A stretch of DNA of 64,000 bases, from the NCBI RefSeq assembly GCF_016641735.1, contig NZ_JAEDAO010000001.1, forward strand, positions 3,286,001 to 3,350,000, given 5' to 3'. The position numbers and the translations under genes are program-made. The notes below the pieces were generated by a model. That model was not told the origin of the DNA, did not search any database, and was given only the letters and a program-made list of their open reading frames with translations. This DNA comes from Ramlibacter algicola (GTDB lineage: Bacteria > Pseudomonadota > Gammaproteobacteria > Burkholderiales > Burkholderiaceae_C). This document shows positions 8,858 through 18,655 of the stretch, piece by piece; the first letter of the stretch is position 1, and each line of letters begins with the position of its first letter.

Positions 8858-10546
8858 ATGACCCACGAAGAGATCCTCGCCCAGTACGGCCCCCGCGAAG
8901 CGATGGAGTACGACGTCGTCGTCGTCGGCGCCGGCCCCGCCGGCCTCGCCACCGCCATCCGCCTGAAGCAGCTCGCGCAGCAGCACGGACGCGAGGTGTC
9001 GGTGTGCGTGCTGGAGAAGGGGTCCGAGCCCGGCGCGCACATCCTGTCGGGCGCCATCGTCGACCCGATCGCGCTGGACGAGCTCATCCCCGACTGGAAG
9101 GCCAAGGGCGCGCCGCTGAACGTGCCGGTCACCGAGGACATCTTCCTGTTCCTGGGCGAGAACGGCGCCATGCGCACGCCGACGTGGATGCTGCCGAAGA
9201 ACTTCCACAACGAAGGCAACTACGTCGCCAGCCTGGCCAACCTGGTGCGCTGGCTGGCGCAGCAGGCCGAGGCACTCGGCGTCGAGATCTTCCCGGGCTT
9301 CCCGGCCGGCGAGGTCCTCTACAACGACGACGGGTCGGTGCGCGGCGTCGCCACCGCCAACATGGGCATCGGCAAGGACGGCCAGCCGACCGAGAACTTC
9401 CAGCTCGGGATGGAACTGCACGCGCGCTACACGGTGTTCGCCGAAGGCTCGCGCGGCCACCTGGGCCGCCAGCTGATCAGCCGCTTCAAGCTCGACGAAG
9501 GGCGCGATCCCCAGAGCTACAGCATCGGCGTCAAGGAAGTGTGGGAGATCGATCCGTCGCGCCACAAGGCGGGCCTCGCGCTGCACAGCGCGGGCTGGCC
9601 GCTGGACGAGATGACGTACGGCGGCTCGTTCCTGTACCACATGGAGAACAACCAGATCTCCATCGGCTTCGTCGTCGGCCTGGACTACAGCAACCCCTAC
9701 CTGTCGCCGTTCGAGGAGTTCCAGCGCTTCAAGACGCACCCGAACATCCGCTGGTACTTCGAAGGCCCGAAGGGCGCCAAGCGCCTGGGCTACGGCGCGC
9801 GTGCGCTCACTGTGGGTGGCCTGCTCTCACTGCCGAAGACCGTGTTCCCGGGCGGCGCGCTGGTGGGCTGCGACGCGGGCTACCTGAACTCGTCGCGCAT
9901 CAAGGGCAGCCATGCCGCGATCAAGACCGGCATGCTGTGCGCCGAAGCCGCGTTCGAGGCGATCGGCGCCGACCGCCGCCACGACGAGCTCACCGCGTAC
10001 CCGGAAGCGTTCGAGAAGTCGTGGCTGTACAAGGAGCTGAACAAGTCACGCAACTTCAAGCAGTGGTTCAAGAAGGGCCGCACCGTCGCCACGCTGATGA
10101 CGGGCATCGAGCAGAAGCTGCTGGGCGGCGCGATCCCGTGGACCATCCACCGCGCCAAGCCGGACCACGTGCACCTCAAGCCCGCGTCGCAGTGCAAGCC
10201 CATTGCGTACCCGAAGGCCGACGGCAAGCTCACCTTCGACCGGCTCTCCTCGGTGTTCATCTCGAACACCAACCACGAGGAGAACCAGCCCGCGCACCTG
10301 ACGCTGAAGGACCCCACGGTTCCCACGCGCATCAACCTGCCCCAGTTCGCCGGCCCCGAGCAGCGCTACTGCCCTGCCGGCGTGTACGAGTTCGTCGCCG
10401 ACGAGGGCGTGCAGGGCGGCGAGCGGCTGCAGATCAACGCGCAGAACTGCGTGCACTGCAAGACCTGCGACATCAAGGACCCGACGCAGAACATCGTGTG
10501 GGTGGTGCCGGAAGGCGGCGGCGGGCCCAATTACACGAACATGTAG
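8858..10546 (+). CDS. Electron transfer flavoprotein-ubiquinone oxidoreductase (ETF-QO)
   Basis: A 562-residue enzyme that passes electrons from reduced ETF, produced during fatty-acid and amino-acid oxidation, to the ubiquinone pool at the inner membrane. The N-terminal FAD motif is DVVVVGAGPAGLATAIRL. The central region shows the family blocks GCDAGYLNSSRIKGSHAAIK and YPEAFEKSW. The C-terminus carries the 4Fe-4S cluster cysteines in NCVHCKTCDIKDPTQN and ends with the typical GGGGPNYTNM. The length equals that of known ETF-QO. ATG 8858 directly precedes the conserved start; an earlier in-frame ATG would read into the divergent intergenic region. A small inverted repeat follows the gene. Confidence 0.95.
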   Translation: MTHEEILAQYGPREAMEYDVVVVGAGPAGLATAIRLKQLAQQHGREVSVCVLEKGSEPGAHILSGAIVDPIALDELIPDWKAKGAPLNVPVTEDIFLFLGENGAMRTPTWMLPKNFHNEGNYVASLANLVRWLAQQAEALGVEIFPGFPAGEVLYNDDGSVRGVATANMGIGKDGQPTENFQLGMELHARYTVFAEGSRGHLGRQLISRFKLDEGRDPQSYSIGVKEVWEIDPSRHKAGLALHSAGWPLDEMTYGGSFLYHMENNQISIGFVVGLDYSNPYLSPFEEFQRFKTHPNIRWYFEGPKGAKRLGYGARALTVGGLLSLPKTVFPGGALVGCDAGYLNSSRIKGSHAAIKTGMLCAEAAFEAIGADRRHDELTAYPEAFEKSWLYKELNKSRNFKQWFKKGRTVATLMTGIEQKLLGGAIPWTIHRAKPDHVHLKPASQCKPIAYPKADGKLTFDRLSSVFISNTNHEENQPAHLTLKDPTVPTRINLPQFAGPEQRYCPAGVYEFVADEGVQGGERLQINAQNCVHCKTCDIKDPTQNIVWVVPEGGGGPNYTNM

Positions 10547-10564
10547 TTCGCGCCCCACCTGGCA

Positions 10565-10615
10565 TTCCCGCAAGGGCGGGAAACCAAGGCTTTCCCTCTC
10601 GGCAGCTCGACAGCA
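10565..10615. repeat. dRS3-like palindromic repeat, diverged copy R1
   Basis: A 7-base-pair hairpin TTCCCGC/GCGGGAA (10565-10582, loop AAGG) lies 18 bases after the ETF-QO stop. The bases that follow (AAGGCTTTCCCTCT and onward) resemble the interior of copy R3 read on the opposite strand, so this appears to be a decayed member of the same family. It lies between ETF-QO and the S9 peptidase and may act as a weak terminator. Confidence 0.6.
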
Positions 10616-10659
10616 GCCGCGATAATCCTCCGCAACAACAAGCACGAAGGAGGATGCGC

Positions 10660-12627
10660 ATGAAGGCATGGGAGTGGACGCGCCGCGGCGTGATGCTGGC
10701 GGCGTTGGGTGCGGCTGCAGTGGGGGCGATGGCGGCAGCGCCGGAACCGATCCCGGTGCAGGTGTTCTTCGAGAGCCCGGCGATCCGTGAAGCGGTCCTG
10801 TCGCCCAGCGGGCGGCACCTGGCGATCATTGCGAAGAACAAGGACGACCACACCCAGCTGGTCATCCTCGACACGGAGACGATGAAGCCCTTCGTGGCGG
10901 CCGGCTCGCCCAAGCTCGACGTCGTCGGCCCGATCTGGGTGAACGACAAGCGCCTGATCTACAGGCTGGGCGACCTGGAGCGCACCTACAGCTACTACGC
11001 CGGCATCGGCGGGATGTACGCGGTCGACCGCGACGGCGGCGAGCCGCGCGACCTGATGGGCACGTCGTCGGAACGGACGATGAACTTCAACCCGCCGTCG
11101 TTCGCCGGGACGACCTGGATGCGGGACTCGGACACGATCTTCGTGGCGATGCCGCAGACGGCGAACCACTACGAGCTGGACCACGTCCTCGTGCGCAAGC
11201 TGGACACCCGCACCGGCCGCATGACCCCCCTGCCGGCGTTCTCGCGCGGCTGGGGCTGGACCTTCGACCCGGATGACGAGCCCCGCTTCGTCACGACCGT
11301 GGCGCGCGAAGGCAAGGGGACCAACTACGTCCGCGATCCTGCGACAGGTGAGTGGAAGGACATCGGCAGCTACGACATCTTCGCGGGCGAAGGCGATCTC
11401 GACGTGGTCGGCTTCGCTGACAGGAACACGGCGTACGTTGTGCGCAAGCCCAAGGGGCATGAGTTCAAGGCGCTGTACACCTTCGACATCAAGGCCCGGA
11501 CCTTCTCGGCCGATCCGCTGGTCGAGGCCAAGGGCTTCGACCTCGAGCCCGTGATCATCCGGTCGCGCAACCAGGTGCTCGGCGTCCGCTACGAAACCGA
11601 TGCGGTCAGCACGATCTGGGTCGACGAAGGCATGAAGAAGATGCAGGCCGACATCGACAAGGTCCTGCCGTCCACCATCAACGTCATCTCCGTCCCCTTG
11701 CGTGCCGAGGTGCCGATCGCCCTGGTGCGGGCGTACTCCGACCAGGTGCCCACCGTCATCTTCCTGTACGACACCAAGACCGGGAAGCTGCAGGAAATCG
11801 GCAAGAGCCGGCCGGCCGTCGATCCCGCGCGCATGGCGCAGCTCGACTTCGTGAAGCTGAAGACGCGCGATGGCTTGTCCATGCCCGCGTGGGTCACCAC
11901 CCCGCGGGACGGCAAGAAGGGCCCTCGCCCGATGGTCGTGCTCGTGCACGGCGGCCCCTACGTGCGTGGTGGATCCTGGAACTGGTCGCCTGACGCGCAA
12001 TTCCTCGCGTCGCGCGGCTACCTCGTGCTCGAGCCCGAGTTCCGCGGCAGCACCGGCTTCGGCTTCAGCTACTTCAAGGCCGGCTGGAAGCAATGGGGCC
12101 TGGGCATGCAGAACGACGTGGCGGATGCCACGCGTTGGGCCATCGAGAAGGGCATGGCGGACCCGAAACGCATCTGCATCGCGGGCGCCAGCTACGGCGG
12201 CTATGCGACGCTGATGGGCCTGGCCAACGATCCGGACCTGTACAAGTGCGGCATCAACTGGGTCGGCGTGACCGACATCGACCTGCTGTACTCGATCACC
12301 TGGAGCGACTCCAGCGAGCTGTACAAGCAGTACGGCATGCCGGTGCTCGTGGCCGACCGCGAGAAGGACGCCGCCCAGATCAAGGCCACGTCGCCGATCC
12401 AGCTGGCGGCGAAGATCAGGCAGCCCCTGATGCTGGCCTACGGCGGCGAAGACGACCGGGTGCCGATGAAGCACGGCACTGCGTTCCGCGATGCCGTCAT
12501 GCAGACGAACCCGAACGTCGAGTGGATCGAATACCCATACGAGGGCCACGGCTGGTTCCAGTTGAAGAACAACGTCGACTTCTGGACCCGCGTCGAGAAG
12601 TTCCTCGCGAAGAACATCGGCCAGTAG
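10660..12627 (+). CDS. S9-family prolyl oligopeptidase-like serine peptidase, exported
   Basis: A 655-residue protein with an N-terminal export signal containing a twin arginine (TRRGVMLAALG), possibly Tat-dependent. A beta-propeller region of about 380 residues is followed by an alpha/beta-hydrolase catalytic domain. The catalytic Ser is in GASYGGY (Ser511), the Asp in GGEDDRVP (about 598) and the His in EGHGW (His630). This layout fits S9 acylaminoacyl-peptidase/dipeptidyl-peptidase-like enzymes that cut short peptides in the periplasm. The start is ATG 10660, six bases after AAGGAGG; ATG 10654 is too close to that ribosome-binding site. It is a single gene, followed by the glycine riboswitch. 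Confidence 0.92.
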   Translation: MKAWEWTRRGVMLAALGAAAVGAMAAAPEPIPVQVFFESPAIREAVLSPSGRHLAIIAKNKDDHTQLVILDTETMKPFVAAGSPKLDVVGPIWVNDKRLIYRLGDLERTYSYYAGIGGMYAVDRDGGEPRDLMGTSSERTMNFNPPSFAGTTWMRDSDTIFVAMPQTANHYELDHVLVRKLDTRTGRMTPLPAFSRGWGWTFDPDDEPRFVTTVAREGKGTNYVRDPATGEWKDIGSYDIFAGEGDLDVVGFADRNTAYVVRKPKGHEFKALYTFDIKARTFSADPLVEAKGFDLEPVIIRSRNQVLGVRYETDAVSTIWVDEGMKKMQADIDKVLPSTINVISVPLRAEVPIALVRAYSDQVPTVIFLYDTKTGKLQEIGKSRPAVDPARMAQLDFVKLKTRDGLSMPAWVTTPRDGKKGPRPMVVLVHGGPYVRGGSWNWSPDAQFLASRGYLVLEPEFRGSTGFGFSYFKAGWKQWGLGMQNDVADATRWAIEKGMADPKRICIAGASYGGYATLMGLANDPDLYKCGINWVGVTDIDLLYSITWSDSSELYKQYGMPVLVADREKDAAQIKATSPIQLAAKIRQPLMLAYGGEDDRVPMKHGTAFRDAVMQTNPNVEWIEYPYEGHGWFQLKNNVDFWTRVEKFLAKNIGQ

Positions 12628-12682
12628 CACATTGCGCATGAGCCATCGGCTTCGGCCGGTGGCTACAATCCGTTCCATCGTC

Positions 12683-12862
12683 AGGAGAGCGCTCTCCCGA
12701 AGAGCCGCCGAAGGCGCAGGCGCAAGCCGAACGCTCAGGCACCAGGACTGGCGAGCACCCCGGCGACGGGGTGTTTCCTTGCTGGAGAGAGGCTTGGCCC
12801 AGCGGCCGGCCCACCGAAGGAGCAAGCCCCATCGCGGGTGAATCTCTCAGGTAAAGCGGACA
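12683..12862 (+). promoter_or_regulatory. Tandem glycine riboswitch (two aptamers)
   Basis: Two glycine-aptamer cores lie in series upstream of gcvT. The first runs from AGGAGAGCGCTCTCCCG through GCCGCCGAAGGCGCA to ACGCTCAGGCACCAGGAC. The second runs from CTGGAGAGAGGC through CCACCGAAGGAGCAAG to AATCTCTCAGGTAAAGCGGA. GGAGAG..., CCGAAGG.GCAA and CTCAGGyA are the known conserved elements of this class. A TACAAT at 12664-12669 is a plausible -10 box, without a good -35. Glycine binding is expected to switch on the glycine cleavage operon behind it. Confidence 0.93.
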
Positions 12863-12864
12863 GC

Positions 12865-12903
12865 AAGGGCGCCCATGGTCGAAACCATGGCCCCCACGCC
12901 CTT
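12865..12903 (+). promoter_or_regulatory. Expression-platform hairpin between riboswitch and gcvT
   Basis: A two-part stem directly follows the second aptamer: outer arms AAGGGCG/CGCCCTT and inner arms CCATGGT/ACCATGG around the loop CGAA. It has no T-tract, and it ends 5 bases before the gcvT ribosome-binding site GGAGAG (12909-12914). It therefore looks more like a translational control element than an intrinsic terminator, although the switching partner cannot be assigned by eye. Confidence 0.55.
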
Positions 12904-12918
12904 GTCCTGGAGAGCCGC

Positions 12919-14043
12919 TTGTCCGCCACCGACCTCAAGACCACGCCGCTGCACGCGCTGCACCTCGAACTCGGGGGGCGCATGGTGCCTTTCGCCGGCT
13001 ATTCGATGCCGGTGCAGTTCCCTGCCGGGCTGATCGCCGAGCACCGGCAGACGCGCGAAGCCGCCGGCCTGTTCGACGTCTCGCACATGGGCCAGCTGCG
13101 GCTGGAGGGCCCGGACGCCGCAGCCGCATTCGAGACCCTCGTTCCCGTCGACGTGATCGGCCTGGGCGTCGACAAGCAGCGCTACGGCCTGCTGCTGACC
13201 GACGAAGGCACGATCGTCGACGACCTGATGATGGTCAACCGTGGTGACCACCTCTTCGTCATCGTCAACGGCGCGTGCAAGGACGGCGACCTCGCGCTCA
13301 TCCAGCAGCGCATCGGTTCGCGCTGCAAGGTCGTGCCCATGTTCGACCGCGGCCTCCTCGCCCTCCAGGGACCGAAGGCCGTCGACGCGGTGAAGCGCCT
13401 CGTTCCCGGCGTCGAGCAGCTGGTGTTCATGACCGGTGGCGCGTTCACCTGGGAAGGCAGCGATCTCTACATCACGCGCAGCGGCTACACCGGCGAGGAC
13501 GGCTTCGAGATCTCCGTCGCCGCCGATCGCGCCGAAGCCTTCGCTCGCGCCCTCCTCGACCAGCCTGAAGTGAAGCCGATCGGCCTCGGCGCGCGCAATT
13601 CGCTGCGCCTGGAAGCCGGGCTGTGCCTCTACGGCAACGACATCGACACGACCACCACGCCGGTCGAAGCAGCGCTGAACTGGGCGATGCAGAAGGTGCG
13701 ACGCACCGGCGGCGCGCGCGCCGGCGGCTTCCCGGGCGCCGACAAGGTGCTGGCGCAGCTCGATGGCACGCAGCCGGTCGCGCGCAAGCGCGTCGGGCTC
13801 ATCGCGCTGGAACGCGTCCCCGTGCGCGAGCACACCGAACTGCAGGATGCGGACGGCCGCAAGGTCGGCGAGGTCACCAGCGGCCTGCTCGGCCCGACCA
13901 TCGACAAGCCGGTGGCGATGGCCTACGTCGACGTCGCGCATGCCGCCCCCGGCACGCGCCTGAATGCCATCGTCCGCGGCAAGGCCGTGCCGATGGAAAT
14001 CGCCCCCATGCCTTTCGTGCCGCAGCGCTACCACCGCGGCTGA
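12919..14043 (+). CDS. gcvT: Glycine cleavage system T protein (aminomethyltransferase)
   Basis: A 374-residue T protein, which transfers the methylene unit from H-protein-bound aminomethyl lipoate to tetrahydrofolate and releases ammonia. The family start KTTPLHALHLELGGRMVPFAGY, the block FDVSHMGQL and the folate-site region YTGEDGFEIS are present. The start is assigned to TTG 12919, which has GGAGAG four bases upstream; the upstream in-frame ATG at 12838 lies inside the second riboswitch aptamer and cannot be used. It is the first gene of gcvT-gcvH-gcvP and is controlled by the glycine riboswitch. Its length is close to the family norm of about 365. Confidence 0.95.
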   Translation: MSATDLKTTPLHALHLELGGRMVPFAGYSMPVQFPAGLIAEHRQTREAAGLFDVSHMGQLRLEGPDAAAAFETLVPVDVIGLGVDKQRYGLLLTDEGTIVDDLMMVNRGDHLFVIVNGACKDGDLALIQQRIGSRCKVVPMFDRGLLALQGPKAVDAVKRLVPGVEQLVFMTGGAFTWEGSDLYITRSGYTGEDGFEISVAADRAEAFARALLDQPEVKPIGLGARNSLRLEAGLCLYGNDIDTTTTPVEAALNWAMQKVRRTGGARAGGFPGADKVLAQLDGTQPVARKRVGLIALERVPVREHTELQDADGRKVGEVTSGLLGPTIDKPVAMAYVDVAHAAPGTRLNAIVRGKAVPMEIAPMPFVPQRYHRG

Positions 14044-14073
14044 CCCCCACAGAGACCAACCAGGAGAAGCGCC

Positions 14074-14445
14074 ATGACCGTCAAGTACACGCAAGAGCAC
14101 GAGTGGATCGACCTGCAGGGTGGCGTCGCCACCGTCGGCATCACGCTGCACGCGCAGGACGCGCTGGGCGACGTCGTGTTCGTCGACCTGCCCGAGGTGG
14201 GGCGCACCTACGCCAAGGGCGAAGTCGCCGGCGTCGTCGAATCGGTGAAGGCCGCCGCGGACGTCTACATGCCGCTGGACGGCGAGGTGACGGAAGTGAA
14301 CGAAGCGCTGCGCGCCGACCCGTCGCTGGCCAACAGCGACCCGATGAAGGCCGGCTGGTTCTTCAAGGTCAAGCCGGCGAACGCGTCGCAGCTGGACGGG
14401 CTGATGGACGAGACGGCGTACACGGAGTTTTCGAAGAACAACTGA
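14074..14445 (+). CDS. gcvH: Glycine cleavage system H protein
   Basis: A 123-residue lipoyl carrier protein that shuttles the aminomethyl group between the P and T proteins. The lipoylation site is the Lys of VVESVKAAADVYMPLDGEV, and the fold-typical EHEWIDLQGGVATVGIT opens the protein. Size is normal. AGGAG precedes the ATG by a good spacing. It starts 30 bases after gcvT. Between it and gcvP lies a perfect-looking palindrome (copy R2), which could modulate read-through or mRNA stability between the two genes. Confidence 0.97.
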   Translation: MTVKYTQEHEWIDLQGGVATVGITLHAQDALGDVVFVDLPEVGRTYAKGEVAGVVESVKAAADVYMPLDGEVTEVNEALRADPSLANSDPMKAGWFFKVKPANASQLDGLMDETAYTEFSKNN

Positions 14446-14451
14446 CGCCAT

Positions 14452-14485
14452 CGTCATTCCCGCGGGGGCCTCCGCGGGGATGACG
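14452..14485. repeat. dRS3-like palindromic repeat, copy R2
   Basis: A compact palindrome of 14-base arms, CGTCATTCCCGCGG and, on the other strand, CGTCATCCCCGCGG, with a 6-base loop. It sits inside the gcv operon between gcvH and gcvP. It lacks a T-run and so is not an ordinary intrinsic terminator. The arm sequence matches the ends of copy R3 at 17460-17546. Confidence 0.8.
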
Positions 14486-14526
14486 AACCCGTGCCCTGCG
14501 ACGTAGACACATTCGGAGCCCCACGC

Positions 14527-17439
<2,913 letters not shown>

Positions 17440-17459
17440 AGGCCGGAAGCCGCACTCTT

Positions 17460-17546
17460 CGTCGTCCCCGCGGAGGCGGGGGCCCATCGCTTTCACGACT
17501 GTCGCAAGAGGGGAAGCGATGGATTCCCGCCTTCGCGGGAATGACG
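17460..17546. repeat. dRS3-like composite repeat, copy R3 (doublet)
   Basis: Two hairpins face each other at the ends of an 87-base element between convergent gcvP and SDR genes. The left end is CGTCGTCCCCGCGGAGGCGG and the right end, on the opposite strand, CGTCATTCCCGCGAAGGCGG. Both continue into CCATCGCTT, so the two ends can also pair with each other over about 33 bases. This nested architecture resembles REP doublets. Confidence 0.8.
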
Positions 17547-17556
17547 GGAGCGGTGT

Positions 17557-18567
17557 TCAGCTCCCCACGGTCCCCGTGATCGGCAGCACGATGCCAGTCA
17601 CGTAACTGCTGCACACGGGCGAGGCCAGGTAGACGTACGCCGGGGACAGTTCCTCGGGTTGCGCGGGCCGCTTGAACTCCGTCTGCTGGCCGAACTTCGC
17701 GACCTTGTCGGGCGTCTGGTCCGCTGGGTTCAGCGGCGTCCACACCGGGCCGGGCGCGACGGCGTTCACGCGGATGCCCTTCTCGATCAGGTTGGAGGCC
17801 AGCGACATCGTGAAGGCGTGGATCGCGCCCTTGGTCGACGAGTAGTCCAGCAGCGAGCCGCTGCCGCGCAGGCCGGTCACCGAGCCGGTGTTGATGATCG
17901 ACGCGCCTTGCTTCATGTGCGGCACCGCGGCCCGCGCCATGTAGAAGTAGCCGAAGATGTTGGTCTTCATCGTCTCTTCCAGTCGCTCGTCCGTGATGTC
18001 CACGATCGAGTCGGCATGTTCCTGGAAGGCGGCGTTGTTGACCAGCACGTCGAGCTTGCCGAACTCGCGCACGGTGCGCTCGACGGCGTCGTTGCAGAAC
18101 GCCGAGTCCTTCACGTCGCCCTTGAGCAGCAGGCAGCGGCGGCCTTCCTTCTCGATCCAGCGCTTGGTCTCCTGCGCGTCCGCGTCGGCCTCCAGGTAGA
18201 CGATCGCAACGTCCGCACCTTCGCGCGCGAACAGCACCGCGACCGCCCGGCCGATGCCCGAGTCGCCGCCGGTGACGATCGTTCCCATGCCTTCGAGCTT
18301 GCCGCTGCCCTTGTAGCCGGGCGCTTCGAAGCGCGGCTTGAGGTCCATCTCCGCTTCGATGCCGGGCTTCTCCAGGTGCTCGGCAGGCATGCGGCCGGGC
18401 TGGTCGCGACCGCCCGCGGTGCCGGCCGCCTTGTTGGTGGTCTGCACCGGCTTGTCCTGCGGCGCCCCGCCGCCCTTGCCCTTCGATTCGTCCTTGCGGT
18501 CCTGCTCGCGCTGGATCTCGCGCTGCTTCTCGATCGCGGCGTCCTTCGCGCCCGGTTTGTCGGCCAT
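17557..18567 (-). CDS. Stress-type SDR oxidoreductase with charged N-terminal extension
   Basis: A 336-residue SDR. The first ~45 residues are rich in Lys, Glu, Gln and Asp and look disordered. The next stretch is a linker seen in the YghA/general-stress SDR group. The catalytic domain starts near residue 90, with cofactor motif TGGDSGIGRA, NNAAFQ, the Ser in NTGSVTG and Tyr/Lys in YSSTKGA. Family members are annotated as glucose- or aldehyde-type dehydrogenases, but the true substrate is uncertain. ATG 18567 has AAGGAG upstream; an in-frame ATG at 18594 is less likely. It is transcribed towards repeat R3 and away from the kinase gene upstream. Confidence 0.88.
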   Translation of the reverse strand: MADKPGAKDAAIEKQREIQREQDRKDESKGKGGGAPQDKPVQTTNKAAGTAGGRDQPGRMPAEHLEKPGIEAEMDLKPRFEAPGYKGSGKLEGMGTIVTGGDSGIGRAVAVLFAREGADVAIVYLEADADAQETKRWIEKEGRRCLLLKGDVKDSAFCNDAVERTVREFGKLDVLVNNAAFQEHADSIVDITDERLEETMKTNIFGYFYMARAAVPHMKQGASIINTGSVTGLRGSGSLLDYSSTKGAIHAFTMSLASNLIEKGIRVNAVAPGPVWTPLNPADQTPDKVAKFGQQTEFKRPAQPEELSPAYVYLASPVCSSYVTGIVLPITGTVGS

Positions 18568-18655
18568 GGGTGCTCCTTGTCTGGAAACCCCCATGCTCGC
18601 GAAGCCCGCTCGGCAGCGCTGTCGCTGCGCGTGGCTCGATGGCGTCGGACGGCGC

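Noticed and set aside
8749..12627. A very long open frame that ends as the S9 peptidase
   Set aside because: Its first 1900 bases run in another frame over the ETF-QO gene, with Arg/Ala/Gly-rich composition and no family motifs. Only the part from 10660 is real.
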